Assembly (NCBI RefSeq): GCF_000759715.1
Contig: NZ_BBLU01000016.1
Coordinates: 17,650 to 81,649, forward strand
Direction of reading: 5' to 3'
DNA: 64,000 nucleotides
Source: Demequina mangrovi
GTDB lineage: Bacteria > Actinomycetota > Actinomycetes > Actinomycetales > Demequinaceae
In this document: piece by piece, positions 34,412 to 45,572 of the stretch
Layout of the letters: each line of letters opens with the position of its first letter
How positions within the stretch are numbered: position 1 is the stretch's first letter
Translations under genes and position numbers: made by a program
The notes under the pieces: model-generated
Database searches by the model: none
Told to the model about the DNA's origin: nothing
What the model saw: only the letters and a program-made list of their open reading frames with translations

Positions 34412-35194
34412 TCAGATCCCCTGCCACTCGGGCTTGTGATCCTGCGCCCACCGGTAGTAGTCGGCGAAGCGCAGCTGCGAGGCGGCGCCCTCGTCCACCA
34501 CGACGGTGACGCGCGGGTGGAGCTGGATCGCGGAGCCGGGCATCGACGCGGACACCGGTCCCTCGACCGCGGCCGCGAGCGCCTCCGCCTTCGACTCGCC
34601 GAACGCGAGCAGCACCAGGTGGCGCGCACGGAGGATGGTGCCGAGCCCCTGCGTGACGCAGTGCACCGGGACGTCGTCGAGCGAGGCGAAGAAGCGCGCG
34701 TTGTCGATCCGCGTGCGCTCGGTGAGCGTCTTGACGCGCGTGAGCGAGCCGAACGAGGACCCGGGCTCGTTGAAGCCCAGGTGTCCCGTGCGTCCGATGC
34801 CCAGCAGCTGGAGGTCCACGCCTCCATGCTCCTGCAGGGCGGCCTCGTAGCGCTCGCCGGCGGTGCGGATCCCTTCCGCCGAGCCGTCGGGGACGTGCAC
34901 GCGCGCGGGGTCCAAGCCCAGCGGCTCGGTGACCTCGCGGTCGACCACCGCCCGGTAGCTCTCGGGGTGCCCCGCGGGCAGCCCCACGTACTCGTCGAGC
35001 GCGAAGGCGGACATCCGCGTGAAGTCGGTGCCGCGGTCCGCCTCGGCGCGCAGCGCCTCGTAGACCGGCAGCGGCGTGGATCCCGTCGCGACGCCGAGCG
35101 TGAACTCGGGACGGGACCGGACCTGCTCCGCGATGTGCGCCGCGACGAACGCGCCCGCCTCGGCGGGGTCCCGCACCACGATCACCTCAGCCAC
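34412..35194 (-). CDS. nagB: glucosamine-6-phosphate deaminase
   Basis: A 260-residue protein, the normal length. LGVATGSTPLPVYEAL binds phosphate, AFALDEYVGL carries the catalytic Asp, and GIGRTGHLGFNEPGSSF is the family signature. It converts glucosamine-6-phosphate to fructose-6-phosphate and ammonia. The GTG start overlaps the end of the ROK kinase gene by eight bases, fixing it within the operon. Confidence 0.93.
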   Translation of the reverse strand: MAEVIVVRDPAEAGAFVAAHIAEQVRSRPEFTLGVATGSTPLPVYEALRAEADRGTDFTRMSAFALDEYVGLPAGHPESYRAVVDREVTEPLGLDPARVHVPDGSAEGIRTAGERYEAALQEHGGVDLQLLGIGRTGHLGFNEPGSSFGSLTRVKTLTERTRIDNARFFASLDDVPVHCVTQGLGTILRARHLVLLAFGESKAEALAAAVEGPVSASMPGSAIQLHPRVTVVVDEGAASQLRFADYYRWAQDHKPEWQGI

Positions 35195-36080
35195 GGCCGC
35201 CTCCCAGCATCGCGGCGCCCACGGCGGCGACCGGCAGGTCGAGGCCGAGCGGACGCATGCGTTCGGCGAGCTGAAGCGAGGCGAGGAACGGGCTCGCACC
35301 CGCCCACGCGTCGAGGATGCTCGTGGCGCCGTGGATGAGGTCCTCGCCCCACGCGGTCATGCCGCCGCCGACCACCACCTCGTCCACGTCGAGCGTGAGC
35401 ACGAGCACCCGCACGCACGAGGCGAGCCCGTAGTACGCGCGCCCGCAGATCTCGCGGGCCCTGGCGTCGCCGGCGGCGGCCGCCTCGACCACGTCGGCGG
35501 CCGTGGCGCCGTCGACGCCCCACTGCAGCGCGAGGCCCGAGCCGGAGGCGTAGGTCTCGAGGCCGCCGGGCAGCCCGTCGGAGCCCACCGGGCCGGCCGG
35601 GTCCACCGAGATGTGCCCGATCTCCCCCGCCGCGCCGCGCGCGCCCCGCCACACCTTGCCGTCGAGGACCAGCCCCGCCGCGAGGCCCGTGCCGAGGTTG
35701 AGGTACGCCATCGAGCGGCCCGGGCCGCCCGTGAGCGTCCACGCGCCGAGCGCGGCGACGTTGACGTCGTTGTCGACCAGCGGGCGTCCGCCCCACCCGG
35801 CGCCGAACTCCGACGCGAGGTCGAGGCTGTCGACTCCCAGGTTGACCGCGTGGGTGACGATGCCGTCGACCACCGCGCCCGGCGTGCCGATGCCCACCGT
35901 GACCTCGTCGGGCCGCACCCCCGCGTCGGCGCACGCGGTGCGCGCGCTCTCGAGGGCGGCCCCGACCACGGCGTCGCCGCCGCGGCCCGAGGGTCGGCGG
36001 TGCCGCGCCCGGATGCGGCCGGTCGTGTCCACGACCACGGCATCGGTCTTGGTGCCTCCGATGTCGATTCCCAGATGCAT
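35187..36080 (-). CDS. ROK-family sugar kinase, probably for N-acetylglucosamine
   Basis: A 297-residue protein. LGIDIGGTKTDAVVVD is the phosphate-binding strand, VGIGTPGAV follows, and PLVDNDVNVAALGAW carries the catalytic Asp. GEIGHISVDPAG keeps the His of the ROK zinc site, but the CxCGxxGC that normally follows reads VGSDGLPGGLE: all three Cys are gone. Because it sits between nagZ and nagB-nagA, the likely reaction is phosphorylation of GlcNAc to GlcNAc-6-phosphate. It starts two bases after the nagZ stop. Confidence 0.85.
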   Translation of the reverse strand: MHLGIDIGGTKTDAVVVDTTGRIRARHRRPSGRGGDAVVGAALESARTACADAGVRPDEVTVGIGTPGAVVDGIVTHAVNLGVDSLDLASEFGAGWGGRPLVDNDVNVAALGAWTLTGGPGRSMAYLNLGTGLAAGLVLDGKVWRGARGAAGEIGHISVDPAGPVGSDGLPGGLETYASGSGLALQWGVDGATAADVVEAAAAGDARAREICGRAYYGLASCVRVLVLTLDVDEVVVGGGMTAWGEDLIHGATSILDAWAGASPFLASLQLAERMRPLGLDLPVAAVGAAMLGGGRG

Positions 36081-36082
36081 GC

Positions 36083-37516
36083 TCAGCGTCCGATCAGCTC
36101 GAGGAGCGCGTCGCCGACGAGGCGCGACGCTCCGTAGGTGGCGACGTCGGCGGCGCGGTCGCCCGGCCAGCCCATGTCCACCACCACCGTGGCCCCCCGC
36201 TCGCGGACCGCGTCGATCGCGGCCAGCGCCCACGGGTGGCGATGATTGTCCTTGCCCACCACGATCGCGAGCGCGCCGTCGGGGACGGCGGCGGCGAACG
36301 CGGCGGGGTCGCCGTCGGGACCCAGCGACGCGGCGGGCGCGACGCCCGCGGCGAAGGGGCCCCACGGCGAGTTGCCGACGGCCATGTTCGCGGCCGGGTC
36401 GAGCCGCAGCCAGGCGCGCGGGCGGTCCTCGGCGAGCGCCGCACGGGCCTCGCGCGACACGTCGAAGGTCGCGCGCACGGCGCCGGCGCCGACGATGCCC
36501 GGGGCGTCGACGCGAGCCGCCGCCGCCCGACGCGAGGCGTGCGCGTCGCCCAGCCGGGCGCATCGTGCCGCCGCGTCGGTGAGCCGGTCCGCGTCGAGCG
36601 CACCGTCCTCGACGGCCGCCGCGATCGCTGCGGTGATCTCGCCGATCTCCTCGTCGGGGTTGACCGATCCGAGGCACAGGAGGTCCGAGCCGCCCGCGAG
36701 CGCGAGCACCGCGGCGGCGGGGATTCCCCTGCCGGCCGAGGCACCCGCCATGTCGAGCGCATCGGTGACCACGACCCCGTCGAAGCCGAGGCCCGCACGG
36801 AGCAGGCCCTGGAGGATGGGCCGGGAGAACGTCGCGGGCAGCTCCGCGTCGAGCGCGGGCACCATGAGGTGCGACGTCATCACGGTCGCGGTGCCGGCCT
36901 CGATGGCCGCGACGAACGGCGGCAGGTCCCGGGCGTGGAGCGTCTCGCTGTCGGCGTCCACCACCGGCAGCGCGTGATGCGAGTCCTGCGCCGTGTCACC
37001 GTGGCCCGGGAAGTGCTTGGCGCACGCCGAGACCCCCTTGCGCTGGACCCCGGCGACCCAGGCGGCCGTGTGGCGCGCCACCAGCGCCGGGTCCGCGCCG
37101 AAGCTGCGGACACCGATGACCGGGTTGCGGGGATCCGCGTTGACGTCGACGTCGGGGGCGAGCGTGAGGTCCACGCCCACCGCCGCGAGCTCGGCGCCCA
37201 CCCGGGCCGCGACGGCCTCGGTGACCGCCGCATCGTCCAGCCGTCCCAGCACCGCGTTGCCGGGGAACGGCGAGCCCACGGCCTGGTAGAGGCGGGAGAC
37301 GTCGCCGCCCTCCTCGTCGATCGCGACGATCGCGCGGGGGTTGGCCGCGTGGATCGCGTCGGTGAGGGCACGCAGCTGCGCGGGCGACTCGACGTTGGCG
37401 CCGAAGAGGCACACGCCGCCGAGGCCGTCCTTGAGGCGCCGCTCGAGCCAGTCCGGCAGGGTGTGCCCGACGAAGCCGGGCATGAGCACCGCGAGCGGGT
37501 TGATCACGCTGCTCAT
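36083..37516 (-). CDS. nagZ: beta-N-acetylglucosaminidase, glycoside hydrolase family 3
   Basis: A 477-residue cytoplasmic protein with no signal peptide. The GH3 barrel (residues 1-~330) carries KHFPGHGDTAQDSHHALPVV, whose Asp/His pair is the NagZ-type acid/base, and DGVVVTDALDMAG with the nucleophile Asp. A second alpha/beta domain fills the C-terminus. Placed behind a sugar importer, it would split imported chitobiose or muropeptide disaccharides to GlcNAc. The ATG overlaps the upstream permease stop (ATGA). Confidence 0.88.
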   Translation of the reverse strand: MSSVINPLAVLMPGFVGHTLPDWLERRLKDGLGGVCLFGANVESPAQLRALTDAIHAANPRAIVAIDEEGGDVSRLYQAVGSPFPGNAVLGRLDDAAVTEAVAARVGAELAAVGVDLTLAPDVDVNADPRNPVIGVRSFGADPALVARHTAAWVAGVQRKGVSACAKHFPGHGDTAQDSHHALPVVDADSETLHARDLPPFVAAIEAGTATVMTSHLMVPALDAELPATFSRPILQGLLRAGLGFDGVVVTDALDMAGASAGRGIPAAAVLALAGGSDLLCLGSVNPDEEIGEITAAIAAAVEDGALDADRLTDAAARCARLGDAHASRRAAAARVDAPGIVGAGAVRATFDVSREARAALAEDRPRAWLRLDPAANMAVGNSPWGPFAAGVAPAASLGPDGDPAAFAAAVPDGALAIVVGKDNHRHPWALAAIDAVRERGATVVVDMGWPGDRAADVATYGASRLVGDALLELIGR

Positions 37517-38349
37517 CCCTTGACCGCGCCGCCCACGAGGCCCTGCGCCATGCGGCCCTGGACGATCATGAAGAAGACGATGACGGGGATCGCGACCAGC
37601 ACCGAGCCGGCCATGACCTCGCCCCACTCGGTGACGCCGAGGTTGGAGGACTGCGCGAAGTCGCGCAGCCACAGCGGCAGCGTGGCCTTCTGGCTCTCGG
37701 TGAGGATGATCGACGCGAGCGCGAACTCGTTCCACACCTGGAGGAAGGCGAACACGCCCGAGGCGACGAGCCCCGGCGCGAGGAGCGGGAACGTCACCCG
37801 GCGGAAGGCGCCCATGCGGGTGCAGCCGTCGATCATCGCGGCCTCCTCGAGGTCCACGGGGATGCCGGCGACGAAGCCGCGGAGCATCCAGGTGGTGAAG
37901 GGCACCACCATCGCGAGGTAGATGACCGAGACGCCGATGACCGAGTTGAGCAGGTTCGCGCCGGCGAGCATCTTGTACTGCGCGATGAACATCGCCTCGG
38001 CGGGGAGCATCTGCACCACGATGATCGCGAGCACGAAGGTCTTGCGGCCACGGAAGCGGAAGCGTCCGATCGCGAACGAGGCCAGCAGCGCGTAGACGAG
38101 GCACAGCACCAGGCAGATCGCGGTGACGACGAGCGACATCCCGAGCGCCGATGTGAAGGCGTTGTCCGCCAGGACCGCGCGGTAGTTCGACAGCGTGCCG
38201 CCGAACGGCACCCACGTCGGCTCGAGCTTCGAGATGGTCGCGGGCGTGAGGAAGGACGAGTTGACCATCCAGTAGACGGGGAACGCCCAGACGGCGGCGA
38301 GCACCAGGGCCAGCGCCGCTCCGGCGCTGCGAAGGAACGTGCGCTTCAC
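37513..38349 (-). CDS. ABC sugar transporter permease (MalG type)
   Basis: A 278-residue protein with six membrane segments. The cytoplasmic coupling loop is EEAAMIDGCTRMGAFRRVTFPLLAPGL, and its core EAAMIDG is the EAA motif. It forms the translocation pore with the adjacent permease. ATGA overlaps join it to both neighbours. The chitobiose/GlcNAc substrate is inferred from the operon. Confidence 0.9.
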   Translation of the reverse strand: MKRTFLRSAGAALALVLAAVWAFPVYWMVNSSFLTPATISKLEPTWVPFGGTLSNYRAVLADNAFTSALGMSLVVTAICLVLCLVYALLASFAIGRFRFRGRKTFVLAIIVVQMLPAEAMFIAQYKMLAGANLLNSVIGVSVIYLAMVVPFTTWMLRGFVAGIPVDLEEAAMIDGCTRMGAFRRVTFPLLAPGLVASGVFAFLQVWNEFALASIILTESQKATLPLWLRDFAQSSNLGVTEWGEVMAGSVLVAIPVIVFFMIVQGRMAQGLVGGAVKG

Positions 38350-39302
38350 GACTCCTCATCCTCCTTCAGCAGGCGGCGCACGTAGCCCCAGCTCACCGCG
38401 AGCGTGAGGATCATCACCACCATGGCGGCGGCCGCGGCCGCCCCGAACTGGCCCTGGCCGATGCCGAGGCCGTAGATGTACGTGCCGAGCAGGTCGTACC
38501 GCTCGCCCGCCGCCCCGAAGTCCTGCAGCAGCTGGATCTGCGCGAAGACGCGCAGGTCCCAGATGAGCTGGAGCAGGATGAGGATGACGAGCACCGGACG
38601 GATGATCGGCATGATGATGAGGCGCAGCATCTGGAACGCGCTCGCGCCGTCGAGCTGACCGGCCTCGAGGACCTCCTCCGAGACCTGCGTGAGGCCGGCG
38701 TACACCGAGAAGGCGACGAAGGGCACCGACGCCCACGTGATGATGACCAGCGCGACGCCGAAGAAGCTGAGGGGGTCGATCAGCCAGTCGTGGCCGATGA
38801 GGTCGACGCCCGGGATGAGCGAGAGCACGTGGTTGAGCACGCCGTTGCGGTCGTCGATGAGCCAGTTGGCGACGGTCATCTGCGCGACGATGGGCATCGC
38901 CCAGGCCAGCAGCATCGCCACCTGGAGCACGATGCGCGACCACGTCGGGATCACCTTCATCAGCAGCGCGAACGCGATGCCGATCACCATGGTGACGGCC
39001 GCGGTCGCGGCCATGAAGGCCACCGAGCGCAGCGCGATGGTCCAGAACATGCCGTCGGTGAACAGCGCGATGTAGTTGGCGAAGCCGACGTACTCGGCGG
39101 GCTGTCCGAACTGCTGCGCGAGGCCGTACTCCTTGAAGGAGTTGAGGATCTGCCACGTCACCGGGTAGCCGAGGCCGATGAGGAGGGTGCCGACCGCGGG
39201 GATCAGCAGGAGGTGCGGCAGCCGCGTCCGGCGGCGCCGTCGCCGCGGGGGCTGCTCGACGCGGGCCGGGCTGCTCGCCGGCGCCGTCATCGTGGTGGTC
39301 AT
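38346..39302 (-). CDS. ABC sugar transporter permease (MalF type)
   Basis: A 318-residue protein. A basic cytoplasmic N-terminus (PRRRRRRTRLPH) precedes six membrane segments. The EAA loop is EEVLEAGQLDGASAFQMLRLIIMP. The ATG at 39302 (MTTTMTAPAS) is chosen because GAGAGG lies just upstream. No ATPase gene is present, so a shared MsiK-like ATPase elsewhere is expected, as in other actinobacterial sugar importers. Confidence 0.9.
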   Translation of the reverse strand: MTTTMTAPASSPARVEQPPRRRRRRTRLPHLLLIPAVGTLLIGLGYPVTWQILNSFKEYGLAQQFGQPAEYVGFANYIALFTDGMFWTIALRSVAFMAATAAVTMVIGIAFALLMKVIPTWSRIVLQVAMLLAWAMPIVAQMTVANWLIDDRNGVLNHVLSLIPGVDLIGHDWLIDPLSFFGVALVIITWASVPFVAFSVYAGLTQVSEEVLEAGQLDGASAFQMLRLIIMPIIRPVLVILILLQLIWDLRVFAQIQLLQDFGAAGERYDLLGTYIYGLGIGQGQFGAAAAAAMVVMILTLAVSWGYVRRLLKEDEES

Positions 39303-39342
39303 GAGGTGCCTCTCGATGGTGCTGAGATGGGGTCCAGCCATG

Positions 39343-39380
39343 GCATGGGCCCGGGTGCGGGTGCGCACCCGGGCCCATGC
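39343..39380 (-). terminator. intra-operon hairpin after the binding-protein gene
   Basis: A perfect 16-bp stem (39343-39358 with 39365-39380; arms begin GCATGGGCCCGGG) with a 6-base loop, between the binding-protein stop and the permease start. Such hairpins usually stabilise or partly terminate the mRNA, giving more binding protein than permease. Confidence 0.75.
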
Positions 39381-39410
39381 GGGAGCGGCGAGGCCGCTCG
39401 GAGGTGGCTA

Positions 39411-40739
39411 TCAGCCGTTGATGAGCTCGTCGATCTTGGCGTTGGCCTCGACGGCGAGCGTCGCGACGTCACCGCCCTCGGCGACGGCCTGGAAGTAGTC
39501 CTCCATGATCCCGGCCTCCTCGATGCTGGCCCAGCCGGCCGCGGCCGGGGTGAGCTTCGCGTTCGCGGCGGCCTCGTAGGCGATCGCGTTGACGCCCTCG
39601 AACGAGCCGGCGTCGACGTAGGCGTCGGCGAAGTCGAGGTTCGCCGGGCCCATGCCGTTCTCGGCCAGCATCTGCTGGTACTCGTCGGAGAAGATGATCT
39701 CCATGAGCGCGAGCGAGCCCTCGGGGTGCTGCGTCGCGGCCGAGATGCCGATGTTCGAGCCGCCCGCGAACACGGGGGCCACGCCGCCGTCGACGCCGGG
39801 GAGGGCGTAGACGCCGAAGGTCTCCGAGTTCCAGACGTACGACTCGGACTCCTCGTCGAAGTCGCCGAGCGTCCAGGTGGCCCACGACGGCGCCATCGTC
39901 GACGAGGCCGGGGTGCCCGGGAGGAACTCGTCGTTGATCGCGGAGTACGTGGTCGTGTCGTCGTCGGTCGCCTTCGCGACGTTCGCCGTGGTGAAGAGCT
40001 CCTGCCACTGCTCCATGCCCGCGACCGCCTCGGCGGAGTCGAGCGTGGCGTGCCACGCGGAGCCGTCGTACTCGGCGATGTCGCCGCCGTTGGCGAAGAT
40101 CCACGAGATGCCGGAGCGCCAGTCGCGACCCGCGAGGTAGGCACCGCCGACGCCCTCGTCGAGCATCGTCTTGTTGGCAGCCGTGTACTCGGCGAGCGTG
40201 GTGGGCACCTCGACGCCGGCGGCCTCGTAGATGTCCTGGCGGTAGAACACCGCACGCGAGCCGAAGTAGTAGGGCAGCGCGTAGACCGAGTCGCCGATCG
40301 AGCCGGCCTCGACGAAGCCCTGGAGCAGCGACTCGCCGCCGAGCTCCTCGTAGTGCTCCGTGATGTCCATGAACGCGCCCACCGTGGTGAACGTCGCGGC
40401 CTGGGTGTTGCCCACCTCGACCACGTCGGGGGTGTTCTCGGAGTCGGGCAGCGCGGTGGTGAGCGACGAGATGAGGTCGCCCCAGCCGATCTGCTCGACG
40501 GTGAGCGCACCGCCGTTGACCTCGGCGTACTCGGCCTTGAGGTAGTCGATGAGCGTGTCAGGCGTGTCGGTGCCCGCCAGCCACAGCGTGATGTCCTCCG
40601 CCGCCATGGCGGCAGCGGACTCCGTGCCCTCCGCGGTCGGAGAGGTGTCGGTCGAGCCCTCGCCGGTCGACGAGCAACCGGCCAGGGCGATGGCGCCGGC
40701 GGCCGCGAACGCGGTCACCCCCAGCATCGTCTTCTTCAT
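39411..40739 (-). CDS. ABC transporter sugar-binding lipoprotein
   Basis: A 442-residue protein. MKKTMLGVTAFAAAGAIALAGC is a lipoprotein signal with lipobox LAGC, so the mature protein starts at Cys22 and is anchored outside the membrane. A Ser/Thr/Glu linker leads to a cluster-B type binding fold (DITLWLAGTDTPDTLIDYLK, YALPYYFGSRAVFYRQDIYE). It captures the sugar for the two permeases. AAGGAACT lies upstream of the ATG. Confidence 0.92.
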   Translation of the reverse strand: MKKTMLGVTAFAAAGAIALAGCSSTGEGSTDTSPTAEGTESAAAMAAEDITLWLAGTDTPDTLIDYLKAEYAEVNGGALTVEQIGWGDLISSLTTALPDSENTPDVVEVGNTQAATFTTVGAFMDITEHYEELGGESLLQGFVEAGSIGDSVYALPYYFGSRAVFYRQDIYEAAGVEVPTTLAEYTAANKTMLDEGVGGAYLAGRDWRSGISWIFANGGDIAEYDGSAWHATLDSAEAVAGMEQWQELFTTANVAKATDDDTTTYSAINDEFLPGTPASSTMAPSWATWTLGDFDEESESYVWNSETFGVYALPGVDGGVAPVFAGGSNIGISAATQHPEGSLALMEIIFSDEYQQMLAENGMGPANLDFADAYVDAGSFEGVNAIAYEAAANAKLTPAAAGWASIEEAGIMEDYFQAVAEGGDVATLAVEANAKIDELING

Positions 40740-40764
40740 TCCAGTTCCAGTTCCTTGTGGGTTG

Positions 40765-40790
40765 TCCCGCGGCCCGAGGGGGTCGCGGGA
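40765..40790 (-). terminator. hairpin between the ROK regulator and binding-protein genes
   Basis: Bases 40765-40775 pair with 40780-40790 (one G-T) around a GAGG loop. It could attenuate read-through from the regulator promoter or end the regulator mRNA. Confidence 0.55.
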
Positions 40791-40803
40791 ATGGGGACGA
40801 GGG

Positions 40804-41994
40804 TCAGAAGACCCCCAGCTGGCCGGTGAGGACCATGACCGCGGCCCCGAGCACGACGATGTCGCGACCGAGCGTGGTCATCCGCACCGCAGGACCGCCG
40901 AACGCGTCGGCCATCGTGCGGGAGCGGATCGTCTCGGCGGCGGACTCCAGGAGAGAGCCGTCGAGCAGATCGAGGGGGCCGCTGAGGACGACCTCCCCGA
41001 GGTTCAGGGCGCCCACGACGGGCGCGAGGGAGATGCCGAGGCGCTCTCCCGCGGCGGCGAGCGCCGCGCGGCGGGCCTCGGCGTCGGGCGCGGCCTCGAG
41101 CCGCGCCTGGAGGCGGGGGATCGCGAGCCAGGTCTCGAGGCAGCCGGACTTGCCGCACGCGCACACGTCGCCGCCGTCCGTGCCGACCACCACGTGGCCC
41201 AGCTCGCCCGCCGCGGAGTGCGCGCCGCGGACCAGCAGGCCGCCGATCACGAGGCCGGAGCCGACGCCGCGGCCCACGCGGATGAGCACCGCGTCCTCCT
41301 GACCGCCGCCGAACGTGCGCTCGGCGAGGGCGGCCGCGTTGGCATCGTTCGCGACGACCACCGGGAGGTCCGTGCGCTCGGCGAGGAGCGCCTGAAGGGG
41401 CACGTCCGCCCAGCCGAGGTTGGGCGCCGAGAGCACGGTGCCGGCGTCGTCGACGATGCCGGGGCTGCCGACGCCGACGCCGAGCACCGGGGCCGCGGCG
41501 CGGGCGACGAGGCGGTCGAGGAGGGCCGCGACGGCGGCGACCGCATCGTCCCCCGTCACGCCGGTGACGTCCGTCTGGTCGCGGTGCTGGACCGTGCCGT
41601 CGAGGTCGGTCACCACGCCGCGGAAGAGGTTGTCGTAGGAGAGGTCGAGGGCGACCACCGCGAAGCCGGTGCGGTTGATGTCGAGCAGGGTCGCGGGCTT
41701 GCCGGGGCGCACGTCGGAGCGCAGGCCGAGCTCGATCACCAGGCCGTCGGCGATGAGGTCCGCGACGAGGTCCGAGATGGTCACGCGGGTGAGGCCCACG
41801 GCGCGGGCGAGGTCCGCGCGGGACAGGCCCTCGGAGCGGTAGAGCTCCTGGAGGACCAGCGCGCGGTTGTGGCTGCGGGCGCGCTCCGGGGTGACGCGCG
41901 AGCCGGCGCGCACCACGGACGCGAAGCGCCTGGTCGGCGGCGCGGTTCGCTGCGATGCGAGTCCTGGTCCCTGGCGGGTGCCCTGCTGGGTCAT
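40804..41994 (-). CDS. ROK-family transcriptional repressor (NagC/Rok7B7 type)
   Basis: A 396-residue protein. Residues ~38-85 are a winged helix (NRALVLQELYRSEGLSRADL, GLTRVTISDLVADLIADGLV). The ROK domain follows, with VVANDANAAALAERTFGGG. GELGHVVVGTDGGDVCACGK plus SGCLETW keeps the full zinc motif that the ROK kinase of this operon has lost. As the first gene of the GlcNAc operon it probably senses GlcNAc or a phosphate ester. A perfect dyad over its own promoter indicates autoregulation. Confidence 0.9.
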   Translation of the reverse strand: MTQQGTRQGPGLASQRTAPPTRRFASVVRAGSRVTPERARSHNRALVLQELYRSEGLSRADLARAVGLTRVTISDLVADLIADGLVIELGLRSDVRPGKPATLLDINRTGFAVVALDLSYDNLFRGVVTDLDGTVQHRDQTDVTGVTGDDAVAAVAALLDRLVARAAAPVLGVGVGSPGIVDDAGTVLSAPNLGWADVPLQALLAERTDLPVVVANDANAAALAERTFGGGQEDAVLIRVGRGVGSGLVIGGLLVRGAHSAAGELGHVVVGTDGGDVCACGKSGCLETWLAIPRLQARLEAAPDAEARRAALAAAGERLGISLAPVVGALNLGEVVLSGPLDLLDGSLLESAAETIRSRTMADAFGGPAVRMTTLGRDIVVLGAAVMVLTGQLGVF

Positions 41995-41998
41995 GTTC

Positions 41999-42017
41999 GT
42001 TAGTAAAGGTTACTAAC
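41999..42017. promoter_or_regulatory. ROK operator over the GlcNAc operon promoter
   Basis: GTTAGTAA-AGG-TTACTAAC is a perfect 19-bp dyad in an otherwise GC-rich genome. On the minus strand TTGCGC, an 18-base spacer and TTTACT form a promoter whose -10 box lies inside the dyad. TTTACT ends seven bases before the regulator ATG, so the mRNA is probably leaderless and repression is by direct occlusion. Confidence 0.75.
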
Positions 42018-42168
42018 AATTAAACGCGCAAGGGGTGGCGGGGCTTTCGTTACCGTTCCGTGATGTGAACGCCGGTACCCCATGACGCCACGTGGGCGCT
42101 TGAGCCGTGGAATCCGGCCTGATCACGCAGCTCAACCGCCCAGTTGATGCGAGCAGCGGCGGAGACGC

Positions 42169-42210
42169 CGCGAGGGCCCCGGCCCGCGGATGCGGATCGG
42201 GGCCCTCGCG
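42169..42210 (-). terminator. terminator after mdh
   Basis: Bases 42169-42181 (core GAGGGCCCCG) pair perfectly with 42198-42210. The loop is 16 bases. It begins nine bases after the mdh stop. Confidence 0.75.
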
Positions 42211-42218
42211 AGCGGAGA

Positions 42219-44517
<2,299 letters not shown>

Positions 44518-44673
44518 GCGCTAGTCCTCACACCTTCGGGGATGGTGGCACCAGGCTAGTCCACGGCCCCGCAGCCCACGTCATCGGTTCTGCGCGCCCT
44601 CTCGCGCGGCGCCCGCGCGCGTGGAACGATGCGACAGAGCGCCCGATCGCGCGGCGCCGGACCAGGAGGAACG

Positions 44674-45552
44674 ATGAGCCAGCCAGGTTTCGACAAGGAG
44701 TCCACGCCCGAGCAGCCCGGCGACGAGGCGATGGTCGAGGAGGTGGTCGTCGTGGAGGAGGTCGACGACATGCCGGAGGACGTCGCCGACGACGTCTGGG
44801 TCGAGGACACCTCGGGGCCCAGCCTGCTGTCGCGCATGGCCGCCGAGGTCGGCGGCACGTTCATCCTCGTGTTCATGGGCGTCGGCACCGCGCTGTTCCT
44901 CAGCGTCGGCAACAACGGCACCCTCACCGCGGCCTTCGGCTTCGCGCTCGGCGTCATCATCGCGGCGACCATCTTCGGCGGCGTCTCGGGCGCGCACCTC
45001 AACCCCGCGGTGACCGTGGGCGTGTGGCTGTCGGGCCGCTTCCCCGGCCGCGACGTCGCGCCGTACGTGCTCGCGCAGCTCGTGGGCGCCTCGTTCGCCG
45101 GCGCGCTGCTGTTCGGGGTCTCCTCCGGGCACCCGAGCATCGAGAGCGGTCGCGAGTTCGTCGCCACAGGCGCGAACGGCTACGGCGACCACTCCCCCGC
45201 AGGCTTCGGGCTGGTGTCCGGCCTCGTCATCGAGATCGTGATCGCGGCGCTGCTCGTGTCCGTGGTGCTCTCGGCCACGTCCGTGCGCGCGAACCCCGCG
45301 GTCGCCCCGTTCGCGATCGGCCTCACGGTCGGCTTCCTCGTGCTGGTCGCGATCCCGTTCACCAACGGCGCGCTCAACCCGGCGCGCTCGACCGGCATCG
45401 CGCTGTTCTCCGACACGTGGGCCCTGCAGCAGGTGTGGCTGTTCTGGCTGGCGCCGATGCTCGGAGCCGCAGTCGCGGGCCTGATGTTCCGCGCCTTCGG
45501 GCCGGAGGAGGACCTGGAGACGGTCGAGGTGCTCGAGAGCATCGAGGACTGA
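44674..45552 (+). CDS. MIP family channel (aquaporin Z-like)
   Basis: A 292-residue protein. Six membrane segments include the two half-helices SGAHLNPAVTVG and NGALNPARSTG, whose NPA motifs form the pore. The Arg after the second NPA is present, and the filter resembles a water channel more than a glycerol channel. Unusually, the first ~50 residues are a strongly acidic cytoplasmic extension (EEVVVVEEVDDMPEDVADDV). AGGAGGAACG precedes the ATG. Confidence 0.88.
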   Translation: MSQPGFDKESTPEQPGDEAMVEEVVVVEEVDDMPEDVADDVWVEDTSGPSLLSRMAAEVGGTFILVFMGVGTALFLSVGNNGTLTAAFGFALGVIIAATIFGGVSGAHLNPAVTVGVWLSGRFPGRDVAPYVLAQLVGASFAGALLFGVSSGHPSIESGREFVATGANGYGDHSPAGFGLVSGLVIEIVIAALLVSVVLSATSVRANPAVAPFAIGLTVGFLVLVAIPFTNGALNPARSTGIALFSDTWALQQVWLFWLAPMLGAAVAGLMFRAFGPEEDLETVEVLESIED

Positions 45553-45572
45553 GCCCCGACCCGACCACCCGT

